DNA of 64,000 nt from Amoebidium appalachense (GCA_963693365.1 CAVNZM010000001.1:21266001-21330000), one strand, 5' to 3'. Positions 1 through 31,716 are shown, counted from the first letter of the stretch. Program-made: numbers and translations. Notes: generated from the letters alone by a model not told the origin.

Positions 1-45
<45 letters not shown>

Positions 46-76
46 ACACAGACACACACACAAACACGCAAACGCA
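1..76. repeat. (CA)n microsatellite
   Basis: An almost uninterrupted CA dinucleotide run opens the window and decays into CA-rich sequence. It has no coding meaning, although it is open in several frames as His-Thr or Val-Cys strings. Confidence 0.95.
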
Positions 77-1552
77 CACACAGTGTCACGAACAGTCGCT
101 CAAAATGTAAAGAAGACAGCCATATTACTGGGTGCCATGTTACCGGCGACTGCACACATCACACACAGTGCCACACGCACATACACATTGAATGTCCATC
201 CAATAAACCAGCTCAGTCTACGTAGCAAACCGTGAGATAGCACAAACCGTGGCAACCAATCGACAGACACACACGGAATCTACTATAGGCTTCTTGCTGC
301 AGGGGCTACGGAGATTTTTTTTGCGGGCACACTTGTAACGCTGTGCTTAGAAACACAGCAACAGAACAGCAAAAAAGGTCCAGTACCACACGCTTCCCGT
401 ATGCATCGTTCTGGTGGTGGTGTCGTGTGTATGTGTGGGTGAATGTGCATGTGTGTGGCAGACGATGTGTGTGTGAGCGTGTGTGGTAGGGTGTGGGATA
501 CATAGCATGCCTGTGCGCGACTGCAGTGGCGGGCGGGGAGGCCTGTGAGCTGCCATTTAGAGCTGATCATGCATGCCTGTAGCACGTGTTCACTCTGAAA
601 GCGGCTATGCTTGCATGGGTCCTAAGAGAGCATGCAGGCACGTGAAGTCCCCGCCCAAGGGCCTTAAGCTTGCCCGATCGCGAGTGACTACGACATGCAC
701 TATGATCCCCACCCCACCGGCCCCTCCCGGCAATCCCTCACCCCACCCCACCCCACCCGAACACGCACACCTACAGGACCCACATACTCACGCCGGCCGC
801 GGCGGGCCTGACTACATCACGGCTGCCGGCCCCGCAGCATTGATCAGCACGGTGACGTAATGTTGCAGAAAATGCCTTCTATATTTGGCAGGTAGCACTC
901 CCAAATAGGCAAAGCTTGCTCCACCAACCACATCAGCTCTTATATAGCCATTTACGGTAGGTACTTCAGCTTACGCCGGCGGCACTGAAGTTCAACTTCA
1001 AGGTCCAACCCAACTTACACTTGTAGCAAACACCCTCCAGGAGTTGCAGGTCAGTTCGGCTTCAGCTGCATAGTCACAGTGGGCCTATTTGGTTGCTGAG
1101 CACCAAGCACAGTCACGCTGTAATAGAGCTAAGCGCCACCACGGTTGCACACTAGCCACAGTGTAAGCATGCACATACACGCACCAACAGCCTGTTGCCT
1201 GATCCATGCGTGTGTCAACGGCGTAATTAGTAGGCAAATCCTATCACAAACCAAACGCACCGGGCACCTCCTGGTTTAGGCCAAGAGGTACAAATAAGGA
1301 CGAGCCAGAGTGCAGGCTGCGCCTGGGCGGGGCACGAGCTTTAACTGACGACAGGGAACACCATTTGAGCACAATTATTATCTATAAAAAAATACACAAA
1401 GTCACACATACACAAATACCCCAAGGTGCCCAAAGGAGCACATACAGGCCGCGTGCGCGCAGGCTGCGCGGGGCTGCAGCAGGCACGGGCTATGATGCTG
1501 CGCCTGCCGCGCTCACACGGCCCCGACACAGCGGGCGGCTAGACCGGCCACA
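77..1552. other. Upstream region of SIN1, no gene seen
   Basis: About 1.5 kb of mixed sequence with scattered CA-rich stretches and CCAAT/ATTGG pentamers. The open frames here are short, have no recognisable similarity and mostly reflect CA-rich composition. The last part, from about 1370, holds a TATA-like element and probably the SIN1 core promoter and 5' UTR. Confidence 0.6.
1382..1389 (+). promoter_or_regulatory. Putative TATA box of SIN1
   Basis: CTATAAAA lies 164 bp upstream of the SIN1 ATG. PRPF19 has CTATAAAT at almost the same distance (163 bp) from its ATG, which supports both as core promoter elements with a 5' UTR of about 130 nt. This is inference; no transcript data are available. 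Confidence 0.5.
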
Positions 1553-12234
<10,682 letters not shown>

Positions 12235-12592
12235 CACCCATCCACGGGTACTTCCTAATTTAGACGCTGCACTGCCAGCTAGAACACGTGATATCACGTG
12301 CACGGGCATGTGTGCTGGCACTCAAGCACGTGCAGGCATGCACACACCAATGGTTATGCAGGCAGCCATGCCGCACCCAATCAAGGGGCCTTTTAATGAG
12401 GATTGCAGTTACTGCAGCCGACCAATAGATTTGCCTGCCACATGTGGCAGGTGTTTTACTTCGTGTGCAGCCCACAGGGCCACGTGCGTGCCGATTACCG
12501 GGGCACGTGCACTTACGGTCCTACGTGTGTGTGTGTGTGTGTGTGTTTGTTTGTGTGTGCGTGTGTGTGCATGTGTGTGTGTCTGTATGCAC
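12235..12592. other. Convergent intergenic spacer SIN1 / KANSL1
   Basis: The two genes end tail to tail 358 bp apart. No AATAAA is visible on either strand here, so poly(A) signals may be non-canonical or the 3' UTRs may overlap. Confidence 0.7.
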
Positions 12593-21253
<8,661 letters not shown>

Positions 21254-23418
21254 GGGGTGGGGCAGGGTGGCTAGACACGCACGGGCCTAAAGGCCCCACA
21301 GGCAAGCGGGCTCAAAAATCTCCCAACGACCCTCGCTTATCAACAGCACTAAAGTCTAACAAGTTTCGAGCGTAAATCTCTAAGCAGGCGCTACAGAAAT
21401 CGTATAAATTTACGTAGGCCTAGGTTCCCTGCTCTGTAGCCTTCTAACGCCTATCTACCGCATACTACAAAAACGAAGGTATGAACATGCACAAGCGGTG
21501 GCCCTAGACGGCCGAGCAGAAACCAGGAACTAGCCTGCGGTGGCCTCCCCTTTTTGTTGTCTGCACTCTCTCCTCACTGCTCTAGCGTTACTGCTCGCGC
21601 TCCATCGTTCGTTCGCACGTGCGTACTTGTTATGTTCCTGTTTTTTTTTTTGCCGCCGAGAAACCGTTTCTCGGCTGTTCGTGTCATCAAAACAAACTTT
21701 CAAGCTTGCGCCCATTTGAAATCCGTCAAGCCAATCAAAGCAATTCATATATTTAACCAATTTGTCCTATTTAAGCTTAATCTTTTTCTATATTTTAATT
21801 TGGCGCGGAAGCTCCTCATGTGCGGTTCTGTTTTTGAAATGGAGCCTCGCGGCAGTTGTGAGCCTGCGCCTCAATCAAACAACCACAAAGTGAACATTAT
21901 ATGACTTCAGCTTCTGTTATGTTTCTGAGTGTGCGTGTCTGCGTGAGCAACTGAACGCGCTATGAGGCTCGTGTTCCTCTGTATTGTGACACGTGTGCGT
22001 GTCGTGTCTTTGCGTTTGTGCCTGTGTGCTGTGTGCGTGTGTGTGCTGTGTGTGCGTGTTTGTGTGTGCACTCGTTGGTCTGACAATATCTGTGCAACCT
22101 TGTAGAGAGGGGTTGTGAGGATACGTTAGCCAAACCGAGTGATGCCGTAAAGCCACTGCAGCCATGTTCTGGTTATAGAATAATCATCGCAATCAGAGGC
22201 TTTGACACACCACAACTATGGGCACCCACACAGGACAGTTTCAGCACAGCCTTTGGGTGGGGGGGAGGACAGGGGAGGGGGGGAGGGGAGCTTGAAGAGC
22301 AAAATGCACGACTAGTAGAAGGGCAGGGCTTTGGATTTTGTGTTTCGGGGGCATCCGATGGGGGTGGGTTTTTTTTTTTTTTTTTTTTTTTTTTTTGGGG
22401 GGGGGGGGGAGGGGGGAGGGGAAGGCGGCTATGATGGACACAGGCGTGTACCACGGTGATAACTCTGCCCTGTTCCTTTGTGTCCCCTCCCCCCCCCTCC
22501 CCCCCCCCCCCCCCCCCCCCCCCCCCCGATAAACAACAATAACAATAATAACTTCAGGATGAACTCGCCCGTAAAAAAGAAAAAAAAAAAAAAAAAAAAG
22601 AATAAAAATGGTGTTCCCTTGCCCTTACCCTACCTGCTACAGTACGTGTGCCAGCGGCCGTGCAGTGAAACAACCCATCCCTCGAGACCAGACCCGGTTC
22701 CGGCCTGTGTGTTTCCTGTTTCTTCTGTGCCGGGGCCCCGGGGGGGTGGAGGGATTTGTTGGGGTTGGAGGGGGATCTGCAGGATGTGTGTGTGGTAGCT
22801 TTTCCGGTTGCACGGGGGAGTGGAGAGGGAGAGTGATATCGTTAGTGCTGCAGTTGGATCTTTGGCTAAGTCGGCTGTGTCCCGATGAGAGGATCTATAG
22901 AATGGTTGTGTGTGTGTGCGTTGTGTGTGTGGTCGACTTTGTTGCTGTGGTCGAGAGGTGGAGGAGGAGTATATAACTTGAAATCCAAAGGAGCAGCACG
23001 GCAGGGCCTTGAGTGTCGTGCGTGTGTTTGGTAGGTGGGTGAGTCTGCTAAACCACAAACACACCGTGGTAGTATACACACTAATTAGGTGAGCCTAACT
23101 CCAAACAACGTCTCAGCTCCTACTGCCCTTCCTCCTCTTTTCTCTCTCTCTCTCCTCCCCCCCCCCCCCCCCCCCCCATTCCCCCACCTGCCCTGGCCCC
23201 CACCAACACATATCCCCACCCTCTGCCTGTGTGCACTTACTGCTCACCTGCACGTGGTGCAAAACCAGGCCTCCAGTTCGGCAGAAGCTCATGTTTTCTG
23301 CCTTTTTCTTCTGCCCCGACGGGCGGGGAAAAAAGAAAGGGGGGAGGAGGGGGGGGGGGGGGGGGGGGGGGGGGGATGGGGAAGGTGCGTGTGTGTTGGG
23401 GTTTTTACGCGGCTTTTT

Positions 23419-23461
<43 letters not shown>

Positions 23462-23919
23462 CGAGGGGGAGAGGTGGGAAAGAAGACGAGGGGGGAAGGG
23501 GGTTTGCAAGGGTCAGGTCAGATCATCAGCAGGATCTCTCAACAGTCACTTGCGTGCTAATGTCTGATGGAATCTCTAAATTTGGTGTGTGCGCTCATGT
23601 GTTTTTATGGGGAAAGGGGGAGGGAGGGGGGGGGGGGGGGGGGGGGGGGGTTTGAAAATAATAATAATAAAATATAATAAAAAAGTCTTTCGGACAAGGA
23701 CGGGGGGTGGGGGGTGGGGATACTAGAGTGGTGTAGAGGGTGGGGGGGGGGGGGGGGGGGGGAGAACAGGGGGATGGCTGATTTTTGTTTGTTATGTTGT
23801 GTGGGGGGGGGGGGGGGGGGGGGGGAGGGAGGAGAGGGCTGTTTTCTTTTTTGTTTGTTTGTATTGGGAAGGGGGGGGGGGGGGGGGGGAGGGGGGGGGG
23901 GGGGGGAAGGGGAGGTACC
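21254..23919. other. Upstream of KANSL1: unique DNA then G/C homopolymers, no gene seen
   Basis: From 21300 to about 22200 the sequence is unique and moderately AT-rich; the core promoter of the minus-strand KANSL1 gene should lie here, but no strong TATA is visible at the usual distance. TTTGGCGC near 21798 resembles an E2F site. From 22250 to 23900 it is dominated by homopolymers (T about 22370-22396, C about 22498-22527, G about 23409-23459, 23629-23650 and others). Confidence 0.5.
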
Positions 23920-24281
23920 TCAGGGATTGCGACCTTCCGTGCCCCAGCCGTCTGTTGGGCTCACGATATCCTCGGCCTGGCACACAGCCCACAGAGCGGC
24001 ACCTAGGGCACTGGCAGGAGCAAGGGAGTTGGCAAAGGAGCTTGGAGGCCTTGGAGGGGCAAGAAGGGCTGCAAGGGGTGAGGGGGAATACCTGTGCTCA
24101 GCCACGTGCCTGCCTGGACCCGTCAGCACACTGTAGGCTGCCTCGCACACGCAGGCACACGCACGAACCACACAAAACAGAAACACACACCACGGCAGGC
24201 AAAAGCTCAAAGTGCATACAAAAGCAATTGCTGATGCGACAAGGATAGTGTGCGGACGGACGAACACACACACGCGCGCAC

Positions 24282-24328
<47 letters not shown>

Positions 24329-24482
24329 CTCTAGCCAGGCACAAGTACATGTACTTCAAGGCACACACACAGGCACACAAGGAGTTAGGAACCACACGGA
24401 CACAACAAGAACCAAACACCTATTCTTGACGGGCACATGGGGCTGTCAGTGCTAGAGTCTGAAAGTCACTGCTACTTCTGTC

Positions 24483-24533
<51 letters not shown>

Positions 24534-24675
24534 CCCACCCACCAACCCCCACCACCCACCCCACCCCACCCCAAAGTGACCAATCATTGGCTATCCTAAA
24601 ACATAAAAGCAGTCTCTTCCCCTCTCCCCCCCCCCTCCCCCTCTCTCCCCCCACGCACACATGCGCACACACATA

Positions 24676-24756
<81 letters not shown>

Positions 24757-25518
24757 CACACAAGCTTACACACACGCGCACATATATTTCTCTGGCTCTA
24801 GCTCTCCCGCTCTCACCTCAGTTCTCCCGACCGGCACACTCCCGTCCCTCCAGCCACCTCTCTTATTCCCTCTTCCCCATCTATCGAAGCCAGCATGGCC
24901 TATCCCTTTCTCGTTCCCCCCTTCCCCTCCCTCCAAGTCACCTTGCCGATAAATCCAACCCTTAGCCCCACAGGTTCAATGTTTCGGGACCCAAGCACAT
25001 ACACCAGCTAGTCACCTACTCACCTCCTTCCCCACCCTTCCCAACCGTTCTCCTCCGCCATATTCCCCAGTTTCTCAGAAAAATTCTCGTCACTCCCACC
25101 AATTCCACCCTTCCTACCCCCCGCCCCCTTCCCTCCTCATCCAAAGGAAATCCGCCCCCTCCCCCCTTCCCGCCTCCCCTTACTCCCCCTCCCCCTCCCC
25201 CCCTCCCCGCCCCCCTCCCCCCCCCCCCTCCCCCCACCCCCCCCCCCCTCCCCACCTCCTACCCACCCGAATTACCTTCAGGCAAAACACAACCACTCTA
25301 TCTGTCCCTGGCGGCACTGTGTTGTGCTGGGCCGTCTCTGCACTGCCTCCCGCACGTACGGCCGCACGTGCGCTGCGTCTAGGCAGCTTGAGCACGCGGA
25401 CGCATGGCAGCTGCTTGCTAGAGCGTGCACGCCGCACCTTGCAGTCTGCAAGCCACCCGGTTGCGGCCCATGGTACACACACGACAGTCAGAACTGGCCT
25501 TGCATGCTGCGCACGCAT
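23920..25518 (-). CDS. Hypothetical two-exon gene (candidate)
   Basis: Candidate exon 1 (25518-25276) begins with ATG, is GC-rich and open for 81 codons, contains KLPRRSARAAVRAGG, and ends DRVVVFCLK at a donor-like CTGAAG/GTAATT. A candidate terminal exon (24141-23920) reads AAYSVLTGPGRHVAEHRYS and ends EGRNP-stop. The two are phase compatible and would give about 154 aa across an intron of about 1.1 kb filled with CA and C repeats. Inverted CCAAT and an ATAAATAG element lie about 100 bp upstream. I recognise no family, and the acceptor (TGCGAG) is poor. The gene may be spurious or have further exons. Confidence 0.27.
24486..24755. repeat. C homopolymer and (CA)n
   Basis: A C run of about 46 bp at 24486-24531 and CA runs at about 24680-24754, inside the putative intron of the hypothetical gene. 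Confidence 0.95.
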
Positions 25519-26422
25519 GCCACTGGTCCAGAGGTGCCGGATCGGTTTTCTCCCATAAACTCGCCGGATTGGTGAATACTTTTAGGTGCAGCCAATCGGT
25601 GATTCACAAAATCTATTTATGCGGACCATCAAAGTTTGTGTTGCGCTGCTTGCGCATGCCGGCAAACTTTGGCCGGCCCCGGCCGCGCGAGTGACGATGT
25701 GCACGTGACGGCACGACTGTGCTGTCGTGCCCATCGCGGCTGAGGTGCAGCCGGGGCCTATTCTAGAATTTAGCAGCAGCAGGAAGTGGTCAGGTCACTT
25801 GTGTGCATGCCCCCCTCTTACCCTCCCCATCCCCCCGCCCCGCCCTTCCCCCGCGCGGCGCGCTCCCCTCCCCTCCCCCAGCTCCTCTTCCCCCCTTCAT
25901 CCCCCCTTCATTCCCTCCCCCCCTCCCCTCCCCCCTTCATCTCCCCCCCCTCCCCCCCCCCCCACCACCACCACCCCCCCCAAAGTGGCAGTTAGAGAAG
26001 AAAAGGGGTTGCGGGCGGGCGGGGGAGGGGGGGGGGGGGGGGGGGGGGGGAGGGGGGGGGGGGGGGACCGGGATTAGGAGCTTGAGGGACAGATCGAGGG
26101 ACGGACAGAAGTAAAAAGGATCTCTTTTGCTTGATTCACAAAGCACGTTCAACCTGGCCACTGCAATGAACAGGCCGGAGCTCCTGGTGGAGCCCCTACG
26201 GCACCAACTTGGTGTACGGCACTCACAAGCACAGCACTCTCCCGGTTGGCGCCCAAACCCGTCATAGTGATTCGACAGTAGTGTTGAGGTCAACTTGCAC
26301 CAAGCTAAAACACTCTGGGAGGCATCCAAATGCAGTCCATGACCAGTGTGTGTCATCGTACAATATAATCATTATATGCTCAAGTATATTAAGGGGAGTT
26401 GCCAAGTATATTGATAATATGT

Positions 26423-26510
<88 letters not shown>

Positions 26511-26759
26511 ACACAGACACACATACATGCTTTCGGCGAGCACGCACAACCACCACCAACCCATTGCGCACCCATAACTATCATTCCCCAACTGCACACA
26601 CGCACTTTTGTTGGCACAAGTGTCACAATCACAAGAACCACCACTCCAGCAGCATTATTTGGCTTGTGAAGACTGACCAATTCGGCAATAGCAGCAGAAC
26701 TAGCTAATTTGGAAGCTTATGCTCTTATGGCAGAACTATAAAAAATCAACAGTGGGCAA
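25519..26759. other. Mixed intergenic DNA with homopolymers
   Basis: No recognisable gene. It holds C-rich and G-rich tracts (25800-26066), a (CT)n run at 26429-26459 followed by a C run to 26496, and a short CA run. Confidence 0.6.
25613..25622 (-). promoter_or_regulatory. TATA-like element upstream of the hypothetical gene
   Basis: GCATAAATAG on the minus strand lies about 95-104 bp upstream of the candidate ATG at 25518, with CCAAT pentamers nearby (about 25563 and 25598). It is supported only by position. Confidence 0.25.
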
Positions 26760-27190
26760 AAATATTCAGCTCTAGGCAGACTGCTTTGTGCGGAATCATG
26801 CTGCTTCGTCCAAGATTATTCTGCTTTGTGCAGAATTGGTTTGCTTTGTGCGAAAATTATTTTTCTTTGTGCAGAATTATGCTGCTTCGTGAGGAATTAT
26901 TTGCTTTGTGCAGAATCATGCTGCTTCGTACGGAAATATTCTGCTCAAGAATTATTTTCTTTGTGCGGATGAAATTATTTTGCTTCAAGCAGACTTATGC
27001 TGCTTTGTGCGGAACCATTTTGCTTTGTGCTGCGGAAGTATTCTGCTTCGTGTAGAAATATTTTGCTTTGTGCGGAAAATATGCTATTTCGTGCGGAATT
27101 ATTCTGCTTCTTGAGGAATTATTCTGCTCCGTGCGGAATTATTCTGCTTCTTGGGGAATTTTCTGCTGATGGATGCAGAACACACTTGCT
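26760..27190. repeat. Degenerate palindromic satellite, block 1
   Basis: About 20 diverged copies of a 17-20-bp unit around GCAGAATTATTCTGC (itself nearly palindromic) with TTCGTG or TTTGTG spacers. Related blocks lie at 37130-37520 and 54985-55260. The apparent LLRAELFCF-type peptides are a by-product of the unit. Confidence 0.8.
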
Positions 27191-27592
27191 GTGAGCTGAC
27201 TAATTCTGGAGAAAATTGATTCACAAACGGCAGAGTTACTCAGCAATAAAGCAGGATGGTTCTGCAAAAGCAAATCCACTATGCAAAAAGCAGGATCGAA
27301 GTTTCGTATTATTCTACAAAAAGAGAATAAACGCTACACAGTCTGCAACATGCTTATTATTTCAGAAAACGCAGAAATGTTTTGTGCTGAGCAGAATGAT
27401 TATTCCGTGCTAAGCAGAATTATCATAGTAGATGTTGTTGGTCTTGTTCTTTTAAAGCCCACAACATCTGCAACCTGCCTCGCGCGCCGTGCCTTGCTCA
27501 CAGTATTCGAGAGCAAGCTGCTCGAAAATCTGGTTATTGTGCCTAACGATCTGTCCGGCATGTGCTCACCAGCTTACTGGTTCCGAGATTAT

Positions 27593-27600
<8 letters not shown>
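27191..27600. other. AT-rich tail of satellite block 1
   Basis: GCAGAATTAT-like words continue at low density to about 27425 and then give way to unique sequence. No gene seen. Confidence 0.5.
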
Positions 27601-27640
<40 letters not shown>

Positions 27641-27999
27641 CATGTGTGTGTGTGTGTGCACGTGCGTGTGTGTATGCACGTGTGTGTGTGTGTATGTGTC
27701 ACGTGTGTGTGTGCGTGCATGTGTGTGTGTGCACGTGCGTGTGTGTATGCACGTGTGTGTGCGTGTGCACGTGTATGTGTTGTGTGTGTGTGTGCGCATG
27801 TGTGTGTGTGTGTGTGCACGTGTGTGTGTGTGTATGTGTGTATGTGTGTGTGTGTGCGTATGCGTCACGTGTGTGTGTGTGTGTGTGTGTGTGTCACGTG
27901 TGTGTGTGTGTATGTGTGTGTGTGTGTGTGTGTGTCACGTGTGTGTGTGTGTGCGTGTGCGTGTGCGTGTGCGTGTGTGTGTGTCACGTGTGTGTGTGT

Positions 28000-28063
<64 letters not shown>

Positions 28064-28100
28064 TTTGGGGGGGGGGGGGGGAGGGGGGAGGGGGGGGGGG
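27598..28100. repeat. (GT)n compound array with T and G homopolymers
   Basis: GT repeats are punctuated by CACGTG at near-regular places, then T18 and G-rich runs (28047-28100). Confidence 0.9.
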
Positions 28101-28368
28101 ATTTATGGCAGCAGCAAGGCAAACACTTTAGACCATGGCTTGTACGGTTTGCGGCAGCACTTTCAGACCTTCTAAAGGAACGCAGTGCATCGCCAATGTG
28201 CTCACTTTATCGCCCATCACACCATTGGAGTACCTGACCAACCCTTCCCTTCCTGCAAGGTCCGACACCTTGTTCCTGCCACTGTCGCGGTTCCTCCGAC
28301 CAATCCCGGATGATTAATCGGTTCCTCTCCTTCCTCCGTTAACTTAATATAAGTTCCCCAGCCCCTAT

Positions 28369-28400
<32 letters not shown>

Positions 28401-28675
28401 CCCCTACACACACACACACCCTACCGACCAACATAAGGTCTATGAGCCAGGCCTATATCGGCCTTTCCCGGTGTGAGGTCATATTGACGTCATTATGTGG
28501 CTCAAGGCCGGTTGATGCTGATAAGATTAAGCGCACTGATTGGTTCTTACCATTTGTGGAATGTCCATTTTCAATTCTGGATATTGGATATACGAGGATG
28601 ATGAGTGGGGTTGTGGGGGAAGGAGGGGGAGGGGGGGGGGGGGAGGATCGAGGTCCGTGGGGCCCGGGGGTTGGA
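28101..28675. other. Short unique segment between repeats
   Basis: Contains a 60-codon ATG ORF (28135-28317, plus) without recognisable similarity, a C run (28370-28397), and a TGACGTCA site at 28485-28492. No confident gene. Confidence 0.4.
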
Positions 28676-28718
28676 GAAAATGAAAGGAGCATTTTAAACC
28701 AATGCTCCTTTCATTTTC
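28676..28718. other. Perfect 18-bp hairpin
   Basis: GAAAATGAAAGGAGCATT at 28676-28693 is followed by a 7-nt loop and its exact reverse complement at 28701-28718. Function unknown; possibly a small-RNA precursor, a terminator-like structure or a foldback remnant. Confidence 0.75.
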
Positions 28719-28782
28719 CCAAGGAGAGGAGGGCAGCAGCAGGGTACCGTCTGTCTGTGTGGAAGATATATTGGTAAGGGGA

Positions 28783-28783
28783 G

Positions 28784-28832
<49 letters not shown>

Positions 28833-29520
28833 GAGGGGGGGGCATGCAATTCACAGATATAACCTACATCCCCCAAAATATTATTATGGCCTTGGTGGCA
28901 CACTATACCGTCCATCATGAAAGGGGATAGGCCTACTGCATGGGTGGGGGGGTTTGAGGCCCACTGTAGGGCTGGAGGGCTGTTGCAGTGTGGTGTACAT
29001 ATTGGGGACCGCAAAGGGAGCAGCTGCCGCCGGCAGAAAGGACAATTGTGCTCGGTGTGGTTGCGTTTGTGTTTCCCCAGGGTTACGAAACAACTACAGG
29101 GCAGCACATAGGGCACGTAGGGGGAGGCGGGGGGGAGGGGAGGGGGAGGCGGGGGGGCTGCAGCAGTGGGTCGGATGGGGGAGAAAGAAGCATGTGAGGG
29201 CCCAGATGGCCGCAAGTCGCAGCACGGGCCCCCCAAACCCACCAAAAATGCAGCGCAGGCCCCCCAAACCCACCAGAATTGCAGGACATCCCCAAGCAAA
29301 CTTTCACGGCAGAAGGCCATGATGCGGTGCTGATCCCAGCGGGTGTCCAACACATGGACCACCCAGCAATCGTGATGCCAACTGCATGAAGCCTCCCCCC
29401 CCTCCCCCCTGCCCTCTCTCCTCCGCACCCCCTCCTTTTGAACGTGTGTGTGTGTGTGTGGTCGAGGGAGATGGTGGTTCTGGTGGTGGTGGTGGGGAGG
29501 GGAGGGGGGGGGGGGGGGTT
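28783..29520. other. G homopolymer and unassigned sequence
   Basis: A G run of about 42 bp (28789-28830), then mixed sequence with an internal repeat of GCCCCCCAAACCCACCA (two copies at about 29228 and 29258). Open frames on both strands show no domain that I recognise. Confidence 0.45.
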
Positions 29521-29589
29521 GCATGATATTGTTAGCACCTGGCAGGGCAGCCTGATTAGAGAATGGACATGTGAAACCCTTTACTGTGT

Positions 29590-30720
29590 AAGACATGTGG
29601 TCAGCAAGGATGTGTGCACACACAGTGGATATACGAGAAGCAGATATGTGCCTGGATAGTCTTAGTGTTATGGTGCACACATGGATATACGAGAGATGTG
29701 TGCACATGGATATTCTTGCATGTGTGTGCATGATACTTTGTCTGTACGCCGTGACAGTGTGTGCACCTGGATATTCTTGCATGTGTGCACATTCTCCAAA
29801 TATGCGCTCGCACATGAATATGCATGCACACATACTGTATGTTGACACGATATGTGTATGCGTGATTTGCAATTATTCGTATATCCGTAATTTGTGCGCA
29901 CATATATTGTGTGACGTGCACACACATAGATATGCGTGATATGTGCAACGATGGATATATGTGACTCATGAAGTGTGCACGTACCGATCCGTGCCGTGTG
30001 GGCACAAAATGTGATATCTGCGCACACGAATATGTGTTAGCAGACATGGTTTTACCATAACATATTTTGTTTCGAATATAATAAGTATATCTCGATATAC
30101 TTAACATATTCTATTTGATGCGGTCGACTTTACCGAAAGTATATCGCAGGACCGCACGAACAGCCGACCCGACAATGGTGCGCGATCGATGCGTTCGTGT
30201 TCAATCAAATGCGATATTACCAAAAGATATACTATACGACCGTCGAATATCTTTTGGCCCTTTCATATAAACGATATTCGAAAGTATATCGATTCCGAAT
30301 ATCTTTTTCGCGATTTTACCAGATTAGGCAGGTCGGCGATATACTCATTATATTCGAAAACAAAATGTGTTATGGTAAAACATGTTCAGATATGTGCGCA
30401 CATGGACTATGCGAGTCAGATCATGATGTGCCCAGATGGATATTTGTGGTTGAGATATGTGCGCACGTGGATAATTTTGGTTCGTAAGTGGATATTTGTG
30501 GTCCAGATATGTGTGCACGTGGATATTTGTGGTCCAGATATGTGTGCACGTGGATATTTGTGGTCCAGATATGTGTGCACGTGGATATTCGTGGTCCAGA
30601 TATGTGTGCACGTGGATATTTGTGGTCCAGATATGGTATGTGACGTGTATGCACCAGACATGTGTCACAGAAATGTCGTGGTTTTCGTTTGTGCATGCGT
30701 GCCTGTGCATTAGAACTCGA
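29590..30720. repeat. TGGATAT-rich minisatellites around an AT-rich palindromic core
   Basis: GTGCACxTGGATATTCTTGC units occur at about 29600-29800. A 36-bp unit (TGTGCACGTGGATATTTGTG, then GTCCAGATA) repeats about five times at 30480-30640. Between them, 30050-30370 is AT-rich with many TATATCG and CGAATATC words, including an inverted GATATTCG/CGAATATC pair. Confidence 0.75.
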
Positions 30721-30809
30721 GGCCCTATCGTCGATGCACCTCGAAATCTTGCTCTCATAACTTGGCTGTCTCCTGTGCACTGTGAACCGTTTTGAAAAGG
30801 CAGGGCGGG

Positions 30810-31526
30810 AGAGGGGGGGGGGGGGGGGGGGGGGGGGAGGGGGGGGGGGGGGCAATTGTACCCGTATGTTCTTTAATTTACGTTACGATGTATGCGATAC
30901 GAGGGAATTACGGGACTGAAGGCATCCTAAGATAAAACACCGGAAACCACAAGTGTGCATGGGGGAGGGGACGGGGGGGGGGGGGGGGGGGGAGGGGACG
31001 GGAGGGGATGTGTCTGCAAAACGAGAGGCAGGATCTGGGCAGATGATTGATGCCTTTAGGTGCTGTGTTTGATTTGGTGGTGTGTGTCCCCCCCCCCCCC
31101 CCCCCCCCCCCCAAAAACCCATTAGTCACTCACAATCAACCCCATCCATGCCATATTCCTCCCTTCCTTTGGTGGTGGTGGTGTGCGTGTGCGTGTGCGT
31201 GTGTGTTGGGGGTTGAGGGGGGGGAGGGGAAGGGGGATAGAAAGCATTGCCCAGTACGGACACACATTCACGACAGGCCACAAAGTGATTTTGAAAGCAC
31301 ACACTTTGAGAAAGAGTGGAGGGAGGAGGGGCAGGGGGGGGATGATATGCATGGAACAGTGCGAGCGCACCCACCCATCCTCTGACAGCAAGAGCAGCAC
31401 GGGTATGGTATGTATGGTATGTATGCAAACACGTGCAGGTCTCAGCCCACACACAAAGCACGTGCAATGTGCAATGTGCAACATATATATATACCATGCG
31501 AGACACAGGGATGCCAGGGTGGTGTT
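30810..31526. other. Intergenic DNA downstream of the transporter gene
   Basis: G runs (30812-30852 and 30979-30992), a C run (31088-31112) and otherwise mixed sequence. No gene seen; the part from about 31500 is likely the 3' end of the transporter transcript. Confidence 0.5.
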
Positions 31527-31532
31527 TTTATT
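31527..31532 (-). terminator. Candidate poly(A) signal of the transporter gene
   Basis: AATAAA on the minus strand about 185 nt after the stop codon. A plausible cleavage signal, not proven. Confidence 0.4.
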
Positions 31533-31716
31533 TACATCCACATACCTGGCGGGGCTCACAGGGCCTTGAAGTTATGTACACGCCTTGCTTACTCATTTGC
31601 AGGGCCACAGCAGGAAACATTCAACTCGGATTAATCGTTAATAAACAGCTCGTAAACAATTTAAACATGCTAGGGTGCTACTAAGTCAAAATACTACTAT
31701 TACTAATCATTCGCGT

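Noticed and set aside
1-76. Terminal CA repeat as a telomere
   Set aside because: It is a plain dinucleotide without TTAGGG-type units; the window edge is arbitrary.
28485-28492. TGACGTCA (CRE-like) sites at 4274, 28485 and 47890
   Set aside because: Three 8-bp palindromes in 64 kb are only mildly above chance, and none sits in a supported promoter.
28694-29872. 392-codon minus-strand ORF
   Set aside because: It is largely translation of homopolymers and repeats, with no domain. One short Cys-rich patch (HNCPFCRRQ) is insufficient.
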